Numbered from the stretch's first letter, positions 36,292 through 44,688 are shown. The stretch: 64,000 nt of DNA from CAVUAT01 sp963739545 (GCA_963739545.1 CAVUAT010000011.1:124001-188000); one strand, 5' to 3'. A program made the numbers and translations. The notes: a model not told the origin generated them from the letters alone.

Positions 36292-36340
36292 CGCGTCCCG
36301 GCCCCGTATCCCCGCAGTGCGAAGCCCGAGGAGATGCGGG
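36292..36340 (-). repeat. 49-nt dispersed repeat, copy 2 (inverted)
   Basis: Minus-strand copy of the element at 34033-34081, located upstream of DUF427 and of recG. Internal CTCCTCGGGCTTCGC resembles the reverse of the 32-nt family core, suggesting a common origin. Confidence 0.7.
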
Positions 36341-36378
36341 GTTGTGCTGGCATCGGGTTCGCCGCCTAGCCTTGTTGT

Positions 36379-38592
36379 GTGGAAGCGGCCCTGGATCTGG
36401 CGGCTGGTGAGGTGGCGATCGCCGCTCCGCGAGCGTTCGGCAGTGGCGCCCAGCTAACTCGCGAGGAGCTGCTCGAGGCGCCCGTTCGCTGGCCTGTGCC
36501 CGCTGTGCTCGACGCCGACCTCACCCACCTGAAGGGCGTCGGGCCGAAGCTCGCAGAGGCCGGGCGAGAGCTCGGGCTGGCAAACCTCGGTGATCTGCTT
36601 CGCCACATCCCGCACGGGTTCCGCGATGCCGCCTCGCCGCTCGGGCTCGGCGCTCTGAAGCTTGGGGAGGAGGCGACCGTCGAGGTCAAGGTGCTGACCC
36701 AGGCGAAGGTCCGCCCGACCCGCCGCCGTGGCCTGCGCATCCTCGAGGCCGAGGTCGGCGACGAGAGCGGCGTGGCGACCGCGACCTGGTTCAACCGCGG
36801 CTGGCTCGCCGACCGGCTCGCGCCCGGGACACGGCTGCTGCTGCGTGGCAAGCTCACGAACTACGGCTTCACCGTCAGCGAGCACGAGATCGTCGACGAC
36901 GTCGAAAGCCGCGGCGGCGGGGCGCCGGCGGGCCTGCACACCAAGGGGATGGTCCCGATCCACTCCGCGTCCGAGAAGCTGCGACCCCAGCGGCTTCGCG
37001 AATGGGCGTGGCAGGCGATGGCGGTGGCGCGAAACGCGATCGAGCCGCTGCCGTCGTCCGTGCGCTCCGCTCTCGGGATGCCGGTGGCCTCCGACGCGCT
37101 GGTCGCCTCGCACTTCCCCGAGACCGCGGCGCAGTTCGTGAGCGCGCGCCGCCGCCTCGCCTTCGAGGAGCTGGTGCTCCACCAAGCATCGCTGGCGTCG
37201 CGGCGGGTTCGCCGGCGCGAGGGCCGCTCGGCTGCGCCGCTGCCGCCAGCGGGCGAAGCCGTGGGGGCCTGGCTCGACTCGCTGCCGTTCGAGCTGACCG
37301 GTGACCAGCTCGCGGCGATCGACCAGATCGACGCAGACCTCGAAGCCGAGGCCCCGATGCAGCGGCTGCTGATGGGCGAAGTGGGCAGTGGGAAAACCGT
37401 CGTCTGCATGTACGCGATGCTGCGCGCGACCGAGGCCGGGTCGCAGGCGGCGCTGATGGCGCCGACCGAGACCCTCGCCGACCAGCACTTCCGCACGCTC
37501 GAGTCACTGCTCGGCTCGGAGGCGACGCCGTTCGCGCTTCTCACCGGCGCGACCCCCGCGGCCGTGCGCCGCGCCCACCTACAGCGCCTCGCCTCGGGCG
37601 AGCCCTGCCTCACCGTCGGCACCCACGCGCTGATCGAGCCCGACGTCGAGTTCGCGTCGCTGGCGGTCGCGGTCGTGGATGAGCAGCACCGCTTCGGAGT
37701 CGGCCAGCGAGCGGCGCTCGACGCCAAGGGCCCGGGCGAGCTTGCCCCGCACGCGCTGCACATGACCGCGACCCCGATCCCGCGCACGCTCTCGCTGACG
37801 GCGTACGGTGACCTCGACGTCACGGCGATCCGAGAGCTGCCGAAGGGACGCCGGCCGAGCAGGACCTGGGTGGTGGGCGAGCCGAAGCGCGAGGGGGCCT
37901 ACGAGTTCATCCGCGAGCGGCTCCGCGAGGGCCGCCAGGCCTACGTCGTCTGCCCGCTGGTCAGCGAGTCGGTCGCGATGGAGGCGAAGGCGGCCGAGGT
38001 CGAGGCGAAGCGCCTGGCCTCGGGCGAGCTGTCGGACTTCCGCGTCGGCGTCCTGCACGGCCAGATGCCCTCGGCCGACAAGGGCGAGACGATGCGCCGC
38101 TTCTCGGCCGGCGAGATCGACGTGCTCGTCGCGACCAGCGTGATCGAGGTCGGCATCGACGTCCCGAACGCCACCGTGATGGTGGTCGAGGGCGCGGAGC
38201 GCTACGGCCTCTCGCAGCTGCATCAGCTCCGCGGCCGGGTCGGCAGGGGCGAGCACGATTCGTGCTGCATCCTGTTCGGCGGCGAGACGGACTCGGAGAC
38301 CGCGAAGGCGCGGCTGGCGGCGATCGCCTCCGACCGCGATGGCTTTGCCCTCGCCGAGGTCGACCTCGGCATCCGCGGCGAGGGCGAGCTGCTCGGCACC
38401 CGCCAGCACGGCCTGCCGCGCTTCCGCGCCGCGCTGCTTCCCGAGGACACCGATCTGCTGCTCGAGGCCCGCGACACCGTTGTCCGGCTGCTCGATCGCC
38501 ACGGATCCCTGGAGGCTCCGGGGCTCGGCCCCCTTATGTTCGAGGCCCGCCGGCGCTACGGCGACGAGCGGCTCGAGCGGATCAGCGCCTAG
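36379..38592 (+). CDS. recG: ATP-dependent DNA helicase RecG
   Basis: Fork-reversal/branch migration helicase. 737 aa: OB wedge domain ('THLKGVGPKLAEAGRELGL'), Walker A GEVGSGKT, DEQH box (VVDEQHRFGVGQR), 'MTATPIPRTLSLT', and motif VI 'LHQLRGRVGRG'. GTG 36379 follows TAGCCT (36367-36372) by 6 nt. Followed by rsmD and coaD, the standard actinobacterial order. Confidence 0.96.
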   Translation: MEAALDLAAGEVAIAAPRAFGSGAQLTREELLEAPVRWPVPAVLDADLTHLKGVGPKLAEAGRELGLANLGDLLRHIPHGFRDAASPLGLGALKLGEEATVEVKVLTQAKVRPTRRRGLRILEAEVGDESGVATATWFNRGWLADRLAPGTRLLLRGKLTNYGFTVSEHEIVDDVESRGGGAPAGLHTKGMVPIHSASEKLRPQRLREWAWQAMAVARNAIEPLPSSVRSALGMPVASDALVASHFPETAAQFVSARRRLAFEELVLHQASLASRRVRRREGRSAAPLPPAGEAVGAWLDSLPFELTGDQLAAIDQIDADLEAEAPMQRLLMGEVGSGKTVVCMYAMLRATEAGSQAALMAPTETLADQHFRTLESLLGSEATPFALLTGATPAAVRRAHLQRLASGEPCLTVGTHALIEPDVEFASLAVAVVDEQHRFGVGQRAALDAKGPGELAPHALHMTATPIPRTLSLTAYGDLDVTAIRELPKGRRPSRTWVVGEPKREGAYEFIRERLREGRQAYVVCPLVSESVAMEAKAAEVEAKRLASGELSDFRVGVLHGQMPSADKGETMRRFSAGEIDVLVATSVIEVGIDVPNATVMVVEGAERYGLSQLHQLRGRVGRGEHDSCCILFGGETDSETAKARLAAIASDRDGFALAEVDLGIRGEGELLGTRQHGLPRFRAALLPEDTDLLLEARDTVVRLLDRHGSLEAPGLGPLMFEARRRYGDERLERISA

Positions 38593-38597
38593 AGCCC

Positions 38598-39152
38598 GTG
38601 GCGGGGCGGCTTCGGATCAGCGGGGGCCAGCTCGGCGGCCGCAGGCTCGAGTCTCCGAAGCGTGGGGGCGACGTGCGCCCCACCACCGAGCGCGTCCGCG
38701 AGGCGGTCTTCTCGATCCTGGGCGACATCGCCGGCGCCCGGGTGCTCGACCTCTACTGCGGCACGGGCGCCCTCGGTCTCGAGGCGCTCTCGCGCGGGGC
38801 CGCCGAGGCGACCCTGGTCGACACCGATCCGGCCCTCGCCGAGCGCAATATCGAGGCGCTGGGGGTCGGCGAACGCGCGCGGGCGGTGCGGTCGGACGCT
38901 GCCGGCTTCCTCGACGGTGCACCGGCGAAGGCATTCGATCTCGTACTCTGCGACCCCCCGTATGGACTCGCAGAGCGAATCTCGTCCGAGCTCGACCCCC
39001 TTCTCGACCGCGCCACGGCGCCGGGAGGCCGCGTGATGCTGGAGTGCTCGCCGGCCAACCCGATCGAACTCGGCCCCAGCTTCGAGCTCGTGCGCGAGCG
39101 CTCCTACGGCGACTCGATGGTCCGCGTCCTGCGAAAGGATGAGCGGGAGTGA
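38598..39152 (+). CDS. rsmD: 16S rRNA (guanine966-N2)-methyltransferase RsmD
   Basis: Class I SAM methyltransferase: 'RISGGQLGGRRLESPK', 'RPTTERVREAVFSIL', SAM loop 'VLDLYCGTGALGLEALSRGA' and the catalytic LCDPPYG. 184 aa; GTG 38598 lies 5 nt after the recG stop, and the stop overlaps coaD (GTGA). Confidence 0.95.
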   Translation: MAGRLRISGGQLGGRRLESPKRGGDVRPTTERVREAVFSILGDIAGARVLDLYCGTGALGLEALSRGAAEATLVDTDPALAERNIEALGVGERARAVRSDAAGFLDGAPAKAFDLVLCDPPYGLAERISSELDPLLDRATAPGGRVMLECSPANPIELGPSFELVRERSYGDSMVRVLRKDERE

Positions 39153-39646
39153 GCGCCGACAAGCCCCGCATCGCGATCTGCCCGGGCAGCTATGACCCCG
39201 TCACCAACGGCCACCTCGACATCATCACCCGCGCCTCGCGCGTGTTCGACAAGGTCGTCGTCGGGGTCGTCAACCAGCCGATCCGCAAGCAGAAGACCCT
39301 CTTCACCGCTGAGGAGCGGCGCGGCTTCATCGCTGACTCGATCGATCTTCCTAACGTAGAGGTCGAGGTCTTCTCGACGCTGCTGGTCGACTTCGCGCAG
39401 GAGAAGGGAGCGGGCGCCATCGTCAAGGGTCTCCGCGCCATCTCGGACTTCGAATACGAGTTCGAGATGAACCAGCTGAACCGCCTGATGGCACCCGAGA
39501 TCGAGAGCGTCTACGTGTTCGCGAGCGCCAACTACAGCTTCCTCTCGTCGACCGGCGTCAAGGAAATGGCGACCTTCGGGGGCGATGTGGGCGACTTGGT
39601 GCCGGCTCACGTGGCCGCGGCACTCGCCGAAAGAATCAAGCGCTGA
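39149..39646 (+). CDS. coaD: Phosphopantetheine adenylyltransferase
   Basis: Penultimate CoA synthesis step. 165 aa with 'CPGSYDPVTNGHLDII' (nucleotidyltransferase TxGH motif: TNGH), 'KGLRAISDFEYEFEM' and the C-terminal 'YSFLSSTGVKEMATFGGDV'. Translation is coupled to rsmD through a GTGA overlap. Confidence 0.96.
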   Translation: MSADKPRIAICPGSYDPVTNGHLDIITRASRVFDKVVVGVVNQPIRKQKTLFTAEERRGFIADSIDLPNVEVEVFSTLLVDFAQEKGAGAIVKGLRAISDFEYEFEMNQLNRLMAPEIESVYVFASANYSFLSSTGVKEMATFGGDVGDLVPAHVAAALAERIKR

Positions 39647-39747
39647 CGCGGCGCCAGGCACGGTTCGCGGGAAGGAGCTTGCAGAACGGCGCCGAAAATG
39701 GCTGATGCTGCCCTTCCCCTAAACGGAGCCGTAAGCTTTACGACCTC

Positions 39748-40215
39748 ATGGACGTACTCGTACTCATAGACAAGCTCGACGACCTGGTGCACAACGCGCG
39801 CCCGGTCCCCCTCACCGATCAGGTCCGCGTCGACCGCGAGGAGATCTACGACCTCCTCGACCAGATGCGGGCCACGATCCCCGAGGAGATCAAGCAGGCG
39901 CGTTGGATCGTCAAGGAGCGCCAGGAGATGCTGGCGGAGGCCAAGCGCGAGGCCGAGCGGATCGTCAAGGAGGCGCGCGAGCAGCAGAACCGGCTCGTCG
40001 CCAACGAGGAGATCACGCGGCAGGCCGAGCGGGCAGCTGAGGAGATCGTCGAGGAGGCCCGCGAGCGCGAGCGCGAGATTCGCCTCGGCGCCGAGGACTA
40101 CGCCGACGACATCCTCTCGACGCTCGAGGTCAACCTCCAGAAGTTCCTGCAGGCAGTGCAGCGCGGACGCGACCGGCTCCAGGGCCGGGACCGCGAGCCG
40201 TCGGAAATCGGCTAG
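39748..40215 (+). CDS. Coiled-coil protein, SepIVA/DivIVA-like
   Basis: 155 aa with a DivIVA-like N terminus (MDVLVLIDKLDDLVHNARPVPL, DREEIYDLLDQMRATIP) and a long Ala/Glu/Arg coiled coil over 60-150. Position after coaD and close to yceD matches the mycobacterial SepIVA septation protein gene. A stem CGTAA-GCT-TTACG precedes the ATG; TAAGCT (39732-39737) is a possible -10. The stop codon forms the left end of the palindrome at 40211. Confidence 0.75.
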   Translation: MDVLVLIDKLDDLVHNARPVPLTDQVRVDREEIYDLLDQMRATIPEEIKQARWIVKERQEMLAEAKREAERIVKEAREQQNRLVANEEITRQAERAAEEIVEEAREREREIRLGAEDYADDILSTLEVNLQKFLQAVQRGRDRLQGRDREPSEIG

Positions 40216-40328
40216 CGGTCTTCAGACACGCGCAGGTCGTGACGGGGAACGCCCCTGCGGGGACCTGTCTCGACAGAGACCCCTCGGGGCATTCCCCGCC
40301 ACGCCCAGCACGCAGCTGAACCGCTAGC
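40211..40328. repeat. 118-nt near-perfect palindromic element 1
   Basis: Terminal inverted repeats CTAGCGGT(ct)TCAG / CTGAACCGCTAG, then a 30-nt arm pair matching at 22 positions including GGGGAACGCCCC / GGGGCATTCCCC, and an inner GGGG/CCCC and CTGTC/GACAG tip. The TAG stop of the upstream gene is within the left end. Five of eight arm mismatches are C.A or A.C in the plus strand and would be G.U pairs in a minus-strand RNA. No gene inside. Confidence 0.8.
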
Positions 40329-40367
40329 GCGAATAGGCTCGGCGTTCCCGACGAGGAGGGCTGGCGC

Positions 40368-41099
40368 ATGGGCGAGAGGTGGTTCTCGGACGACGAGCTG
40401 CGCGAGATGTCGCGGCCCACGATGGAGCTGGCGGTGGAGGCGATCGAGCGCGGCGACCTCGAGGAGGCGAAGGCGCTCTGCGAGCGCGAGAAGCATGAGT
40501 CGCAGTTCATGCACGACATGCTGGTCGACGGCATGGCGGGGCTGATCAGCTTCGTCAAGGAGACGCTCGGAGACGAGGGAGTGCGTGAGGCGTGGGAGTG
40601 GAGCCTCGAGCGCAGCTGGAAGGACACGGTGACGAAGATCGACGACGCCGACCGCCGCACGATCGCGCAGGCGCTCGCGGCGACCTGGCGAGGGCACTCG
40701 ACCGGGGGCGTCGGCCCCAACCCCGGCGCGTTCGAGATCGACGAGGACGACGAGAAGCTGACTTTCACGATGAACCCCTGCGGCTCCGGCCAGCGGCTGG
40801 TTCGAAACGGGCGCTACGGGCCGGACGGCTGGGGCGTCACGGATGAGGCCCACGACTGGTCCTACGGCCGCGAGGGCTTCCCGCTCTACTGCACCCACTG
40901 CGCCTTCATGAACGAGCTCGGGCCGATCAACTGGATCGGATACCCCATCTATCCCTCGCAGCCACCTAACGACTTCGAGGTGGACCCGTGCGTATGGCAC
41001 TGGTACAAGGACCCCGCCGACATCCCCGAGGCCCACTGGAAGCGCTACGGGCTCGAGCGCGACGCGGGCCGCGTCCCGGGTGCGGATGGCGGGGGCTGA
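40368..41099 (+). CDS. Hypothetical protein with putative metal-binding Cys residues
   Basis: Not recognised. 243 aa; N-terminal half is acidic and helical (LREMSRPTMELAVEAIERGDLEEAKALCE), the C-terminal half is Trp/Tyr/Cys-rich with NPCGSGQR, 'PLYCTHCAFMNE' and 'DPCVWHWYKDP', suggesting a metal site. A GAGGAGG ribosome site precedes ATG 40368; TAGGCT lies upstream. It overlaps the phosphotransferase gene by 14 nt, so the two are probably co-expressed. Confidence 0.7.
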   Translation: MGERWFSDDELREMSRPTMELAVEAIERGDLEEAKALCEREKHESQFMHDMLVDGMAGLISFVKETLGDEGVREAWEWSLERSWKDTVTKIDDADRRTIAQALAATWRGHSTGGVGPNPGAFEIDEDDEKLTFTMNPCGSGQRLVRNGRYGPDGWGVTDEAHDWSYGREGFPLYCTHCAFMNELGPINWIGYPIYPSQPPNDFEVDPCVWHWYKDPADIPEAHWKRYGLERDAGRVPGADGGG

Positions 41100-42102
41100 G
41101 CCCGACCTCGCCGGCGGCGTGCGTGCGGTGCTCGCCGAGGCCGGCGAGGATCCGGGAGAGCTGGAGCTGGCGCCGATCCCCGGGGGAGCCTCGCGGGAAA
41201 CTTGGATGGTGGGAAAAGCCGCCCCCGGACGCGAAGCGCAGGAGGCGGCGTTGTGTGTTCTGAGGCGGGATCCGAAGGGGTCGGTCTCGCTGGTCCCGAT
41301 GGCCGAGGAGTACGCGCTGGCCCAGCGCGTGGCGAAGGTGGGGGTGCCGGTGCCTGAACCGATCGCGTTCGAGCCGGAGGGCGGGCGCTTCGGCTCGCCC
41401 GGGATGCTCATGGCTTTCGTCGAGGGGATCTCGGTGGCGCCGCGGCTGCTGCGAAAGCCCGAGTACGAGGCCGCGCGCGAGCGACTCCCCGGCCAGCTCG
41501 CCGACGCGCTCGCGAGGGTGCACTCGCTCGGCGCGGAGCAGCTCGAGGGGGTGCTGCCGGCCGCGGCCGCCGACCCGGCGGTCGGGCAGGTCAGCGAGTG
41601 GGAGCGCCAGATCGACGCGATCGGCGAGCCGCTGCCCGCGATCGAGCTCGGGCTGCGCTGGCTGCGGGCCAACGCTCCCGACCCTGCCCCGGTGCGGCTG
41701 GTCCACGGGGACTTCCGGCTCGGCAACTTCATCGTGGGCACCGACGGGTTGGGAGCGGTGATCGACTGGGAGCTGGCCCACCTCGGCGACCCGGCCGAGG
41801 ACATCGGCTGGCTGTGCATCCGCTCTTGGCGGTTCGGCAATGACGATCGACCCGTCGCGGGCCTCGCGGGGCTCGACGGCTTCCTGGCCGCCTACGAGGC
41901 GGCGGGAGGGGACCCGGTGGACCGGGAGCGGGTGCGGTACTGGGAGGTGTTCGGGAACGTGAAGTGGGCTGTGATCTGCGCCCGGCAGGCCGCCGACCAC
42001 CGAAACGGCATCCGGCGAAGCCACGAGCTCGCATCGCTCGGCCGCCGGATCTGCGAGCCGGAGTGGGACATGCTGGAGCTGGTGCGGGGTGGGGGGAGGT
42101 GA
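41086..42102 (+). CDS. Phosphotransferase family protein (APH/ACAD10-like kinase fold)
   Basis: 338 aa aminoglycoside-phosphotransferase-like kinase fold. Catalytic loop 'LVHGDFRLGNFIVG' and metal-binding 'VIDWELAHLGDPAEDIGW' are typical of the subgroup encoded near acyl-CoA metabolism genes rather than resistance enzymes. Residues about 44-60 (KAAPGREAQEAAL) are encoded by a copy of the 32-nt repeat. GTG 41080 is an alternative start. Followed by a DUF6285 gene, a common pairing. Confidence 0.85.
   Translation: MAGAEPDLAGGVRAVLAEAGEDPGELELAPIPGGASRETWMVGKAAPGREAQEAALCVLRRDPKGSVSLVPMAEEYALAQRVAKVGVPVPEPIAFEPEGGRFGSPGMLMAFVEGISVAPRLLRKPEYEAARERLPGQLADALARVHSLGAEQLEGVLPAAAADPAVGQVSEWERQIDAIGEPLPAIELGLRWLRANAPDPAPVRLVHGDFRLGNFIVGTDGLGAVIDWELAHLGDPAEDIGWLCIRSWRFGNDDRPVAGLAGLDGFLAAYEAAGGDPVDRERVRYWEVFGNVKWAVICARQAADHRNGIRRSHELASLGRRICEPEWDMLELVRGGGR
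41218..41249 (+). repeat. Copy B of the 32-nt hairpin repeat (inside the phosphotransferase gene)
   Basis: GCCGCC arm, core CCCGGACGCGAAGCGCAGGA, GGCGGC arm. It lies in frame within the N-terminal lobe of the kinase and adds about 11 residues (AAPGREAQEAA). Confidence 0.75.
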
Positions 42103-42103
42103 A

Positions 42104-42490
42104 GTGACCCAGGACCGGCCCAGTGCGCCCGAGCTGCTCGACGCGGTCGCCGAGTATCTATTCGCCGAGCTGCGCCCAGAGGTCGCGGGCGAGCAGCGCT
42201 TCCGGGTCCTGGTCGCCGCCAACGTCTGCGCGATCGTGGCCAGGGAGCTGCGCGCCGGCGAGGCGCCGGCGCGCGAGGACCTCGCGCTCTTCTCCGAGCT
42301 GCTCGACCGCGATGTCGATTCGGCGGCGGACGCCGACGTGCAGGCGAGCTCTCGGGCCGCCGCGGCCGAGCTCGCGGCCCTGCTGCGCTCCGGCGAGCTC
42401 GACGACCGCCTCGACGAGCTCGCTCCCCGGCTCGCCGAGCACGTGAAGCGACAGCTCGACGTGGCGCGGCCGGGCTACGCCGACGGCTGA
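42104..42490 (+). CDS. DUF6285 domain protein
   Basis: 128 aa, starting 'PSAPELLDAVAEYLFAELRPEV' and 'RFRVLVAANVCAIVARELRAG', the conserved DUF6285 pattern; all-helical. GTG 42104 is preceded by GGGGGGAGG. Often encoded next to a phosphotransferase and acyl-CoA enzymes; function unknown. Overlaps the convergent SDR gene by 16 nt. Confidence 0.8.
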   Translation: MTQDRPSAPELLDAVAEYLFAELRPEVAGEQRFRVLVAANVCAIVARELRAGEAPAREDLALFSELLDRDVDSAADADVQASSRAAAAELAALLRSGELDDRLDELAPRLAEHVKRQLDVARPGYADG

Positions 42491-43194
42491 GGCGGCCGCT
42501 CGGAGCCCAGCGTGAAGGTGTTGAGCGCGGCGCCGCCGTCGACGGAGATCTCCTGGCCGGTCAGCTGGGCGGCCTCCACCGAGCACAGGTGGGCGACCGT
42601 GGCGGCGATCTCCTCCGGCTCGACCATCCGGCCCGATGGCAGCAGGGGCGCGAGGCGCTCGAGCACCTCTTCGGGCATCGCCCGGACCTTCTCGGTCGCG
42701 ACCATGCCGGGCAGCAGCGCGTTGACGGTGATCCCGCGCCCCACGTTCTCGGCGGCGAGCGTCTTCGCCATCCCGAGCAGCCCGGCCTTGGAGGCCGAGT
42801 AGGCGACCTGCCCGCGCAGCCCGGCCTTGGCGGCCCCGGAGGAGATGACCACGATCCGGCCCCAGCCTCGCTCGCGCATCCCCGGGAGGCAGGCCTGGAC
42901 CGCGCGGAACGCTCCTGTGAGGTTGACGTCGATGTCGCGCTGCCATTGCTCGGGGGTCATCCGGTGGGCCGAGGCGATCGTGTCGGTGATCGCCGCGTTG
43001 GAGACGAGGACGTCGATTCCCGAGAGGTCGGGCAGCTCGTCCGTGGTCAAGTCGACCCGCAGGTCGCACCCCTCGTCGCGGTCGAGCGTCTCCACTTGGA
43101 GCCCGTCGGCGCGCAGGCGCTCGGCGATCGCCGCTCCGATCCCGCGGGCGGCCCCGGTGACGAGCGCGCGGCGGGGCATCTCGGCCGGGGTCAT
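42475..43194 (-). CDS. Short-chain dehydrogenase/reductase (SDR)
   Basis: NAD(P)-dependent oxidoreductase, 239 aa. Cofactor motif TGAARGIG, 'VLVSNAAITD', catalytic Ser-Tyr-Lys in 'VVISSGAAKAGLRGQVAYSASKAG', 'LPGMVATEK', and the C-terminal 'LTGQEISVDGGAAL'. ATG 43194. Ten nt downstream of the enoyl-CoA hydratase stop on the same strand, suggesting a fatty-acid or alicyclic degradation pair. Substrate unknown. Confidence 0.9.
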   Translation of the reverse strand: MTPAEMPRRALVTGAARGIGAAIAERLRADGLQVETLDRDEGCDLRVDLTTDELPDLSGIDVLVSNAAITDTIASAHRMTPEQWQRDIDVNLTGAFRAVQACLPGMRERGWGRIVVISSGAAKAGLRGQVAYSASKAGLLGMAKTLAAENVGRGITVNALLPGMVATEKVRAMPEEVLERLAPLLPSGRMVEPEEIAATVAHLCSVEAAQLTGQEISVDGGAALNTFTLGSERPPQPSA

Positions 43195-43204
43195 GGGCGG
43201 CCTC

Positions 43205-44065
43205 TCACAGGTCGGTCTCGTGCTCGCCGGCGCGGCCGGCGTCGGTCTTCTCATAGAAGCGGCCGAGCAGCGCGAGCGTCTCTGCGGGATCGGCGCAGGT
43301 GTATCCGTTCCACGCCTCGTTGCGCAGCTGCTCGTCGAGCGGCTTGCCGACCGTGTCGAGGATCGTCTGCTTCGCCGATCGCACCGCGCGCTGTGAGTTG
43401 CGCAGGATCTGATGGGCCACCCGCTCGGCCTCGTCCATCAGCTGGTCGTGCGGGACGACCTTCGAGACGAGGTTCGCCTGCAGCGCGCGCTGCGCGTCGA
43501 TCGGCTCGGCGGTCAGCAGCATCTCGAGCGCGACGCCCGTGCCGCACGTGTTGACGAGTCGGACCAGGCCGCCGTCGCCGTGGTGGAAGCCGCGACGGGC
43601 CTCGAACGAGCCGAACATCGCGCGATCGGAGGCGATGCGTATGTCGCAGGCAAGCGCGGTCTCGAGGCCCCCGGCGAGCGCCCAGCCGTTGATCGCCCCG
43701 ACGATCGGCTTGTAGATGCGGTGCATGCCGCGCGTGAAGCCATTGAGCCCGAGCTCGACGATCTCGCGGATGTCGTCTGTGCCCGCGTCGGCGATGATCG
43801 GCGGGATGTACTCCTTCAGGTCGGCGCCGGCGCAGAAAGCGTCCCCGGCCCCGGTCAGGATCGCGACGTCGACCTCATCGTCGGCGTCGAAGTCGGCCCA
43901 CGCGGCGATCATGGCTCGGTGCACCTCGGGGCTTACCGCGTTGCGGGCCTCGGGGCGGTTGATCGTCACGTGGGCGATCCGGTCGCGCTTCTCGTACAGG
44001 ACGACGCCGGAGTCGGCCGACGGGGGTGGCCCGGGCTGATCGGGGTTGTGGTGGGCGGCTGCCAT
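43205..44065 (-). CDS. Enoyl-CoA hydratase/isomerase family protein
   Basis: Crotonase-fold protein (286 aa). Oxyanion-hole segments 'GAGDAFCAGADLKEY' and 'NGWALAGGLETALACDIRIAS' are present, with 'ARRGFHHGDGGLVRLVN' after them. ATG 44065 is preceded by GAAGGAGAG. Upstream and divergent lies a TTGACA promoter serving the plus-strand gene at 44184. Exact acyl-CoA substrate unknown. Confidence 0.9.
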   Translation of the reverse strand: MAAAHHNPDQPGPPPSADSGVVLYEKRDRIAHVTINRPEARNAVSPEVHRAMIAAWADFDADDEVDVAILTGAGDAFCAGADLKEYIPPIIADAGTDDIREIVELGLNGFTRGMHRIYKPIVGAINGWALAGGLETALACDIRIASDRAMFGSFEARRGFHHGDGGLVRLVNTCGTGVALEMLLTAEPIDAQRALQANLVSKVVPHDQLMDEAERVAHQILRNSQRAVRSAKQTILDTVGKPLDEQLRNEAWNGYTCADPAETLALLGRFYEKTDAGRAGEHETDL

Positions 44066-44114
44066 CGGCTCTCCTTCGCTCGGTTGCGCCGGGATCGTAT
44101 GGGCCGGGCAGCGG

Positions 44115-44144
44115 TTGACAGCCGTTCCAGCGGAGTCATAGGGT
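44115..44144 (+). promoter_or_regulatory. Promoter for the gene at 44184
   Basis: TTGACA (44115-44120), 18-bp spacer, TAGGGT (44139-44144). A strong ribosome site GAAAGGGGAAA follows at about 44171, so this gene, unlike most here, has a leader. Confidence 0.65.
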
Positions 44145-44183
44145 CGGCGCTGGCAAGGGAACCAACCAACGAAAGGGGAAATT

Positions 44184-44667
44184 TTGATCACCCGGATTCG
44201 CAGGAACCTCAGTTTCGCCAACGTGATCGCGGTGATCGCGCTGTTCATCGCCCTGGGCGGCGGCGCCTACGCCGCCAAGAAGCTCAACGGCAAGACGATC
44301 GCGAACAACTCGATCCCGGCGAAGAAACTGAAGAAGAGCGTGCTGAAGAACCTCGACAAGTGCCCGCGAACGCGCCCGAACAAGGTTGCGGGCATCTGTT
44401 ACGGGCCGGCACAGACCGCAGCGATCTGGGACACGGCGGCTCAGCAGGTCTGCGAGGCCGCTGAATCTGCGGCCGCCGACGATCGGCGAGGCGCTGCTGG
44501 TCATGACCGCCGTCGGCGGCGGAGCCGACCAACGAGACATGGACCGACGAGGTGACTGACATCTCCGCGCCGGCCAGCACGCGCCGTTTGTCAAGGCGCC
44601 CGGGGACCCGTCGGGGCAGATCTTCACTGCGCCCCGGGTCGAATCACCCGTAGCGCTGCGTCGATAA
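44184..44667 (+). pseudogene. Frameshifted lineage-type exported protein
   Basis: TTG start gives a signal/anchor 'NLSFANVIAVIALFIALGGGAYAAKKLNGKTI' (only the FANV..ALGGGAYA core is diagnostic), then 'ANNSIPAKKLKKS' and a Cys region CPRTRP..GICYGP, matching a protein family I recognise from Thermoleophilia. From about 44458 the coherent sequence hops frames: PPTIGEALLVMTAVGGG (frame of 44461), EPTNETWTDEVTDISAP (frame of 44522), APFVKAPGDPSGQIFTAP ending at TAA 44667 (frame of 44581). Three shifts in 150 nt indicate decay or poor sequence. The uncorrected frame stops at 44555. Confidence 0.65.
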
Positions 44668-44688
44668 ACGCGACCAACTAGGCGGCGT

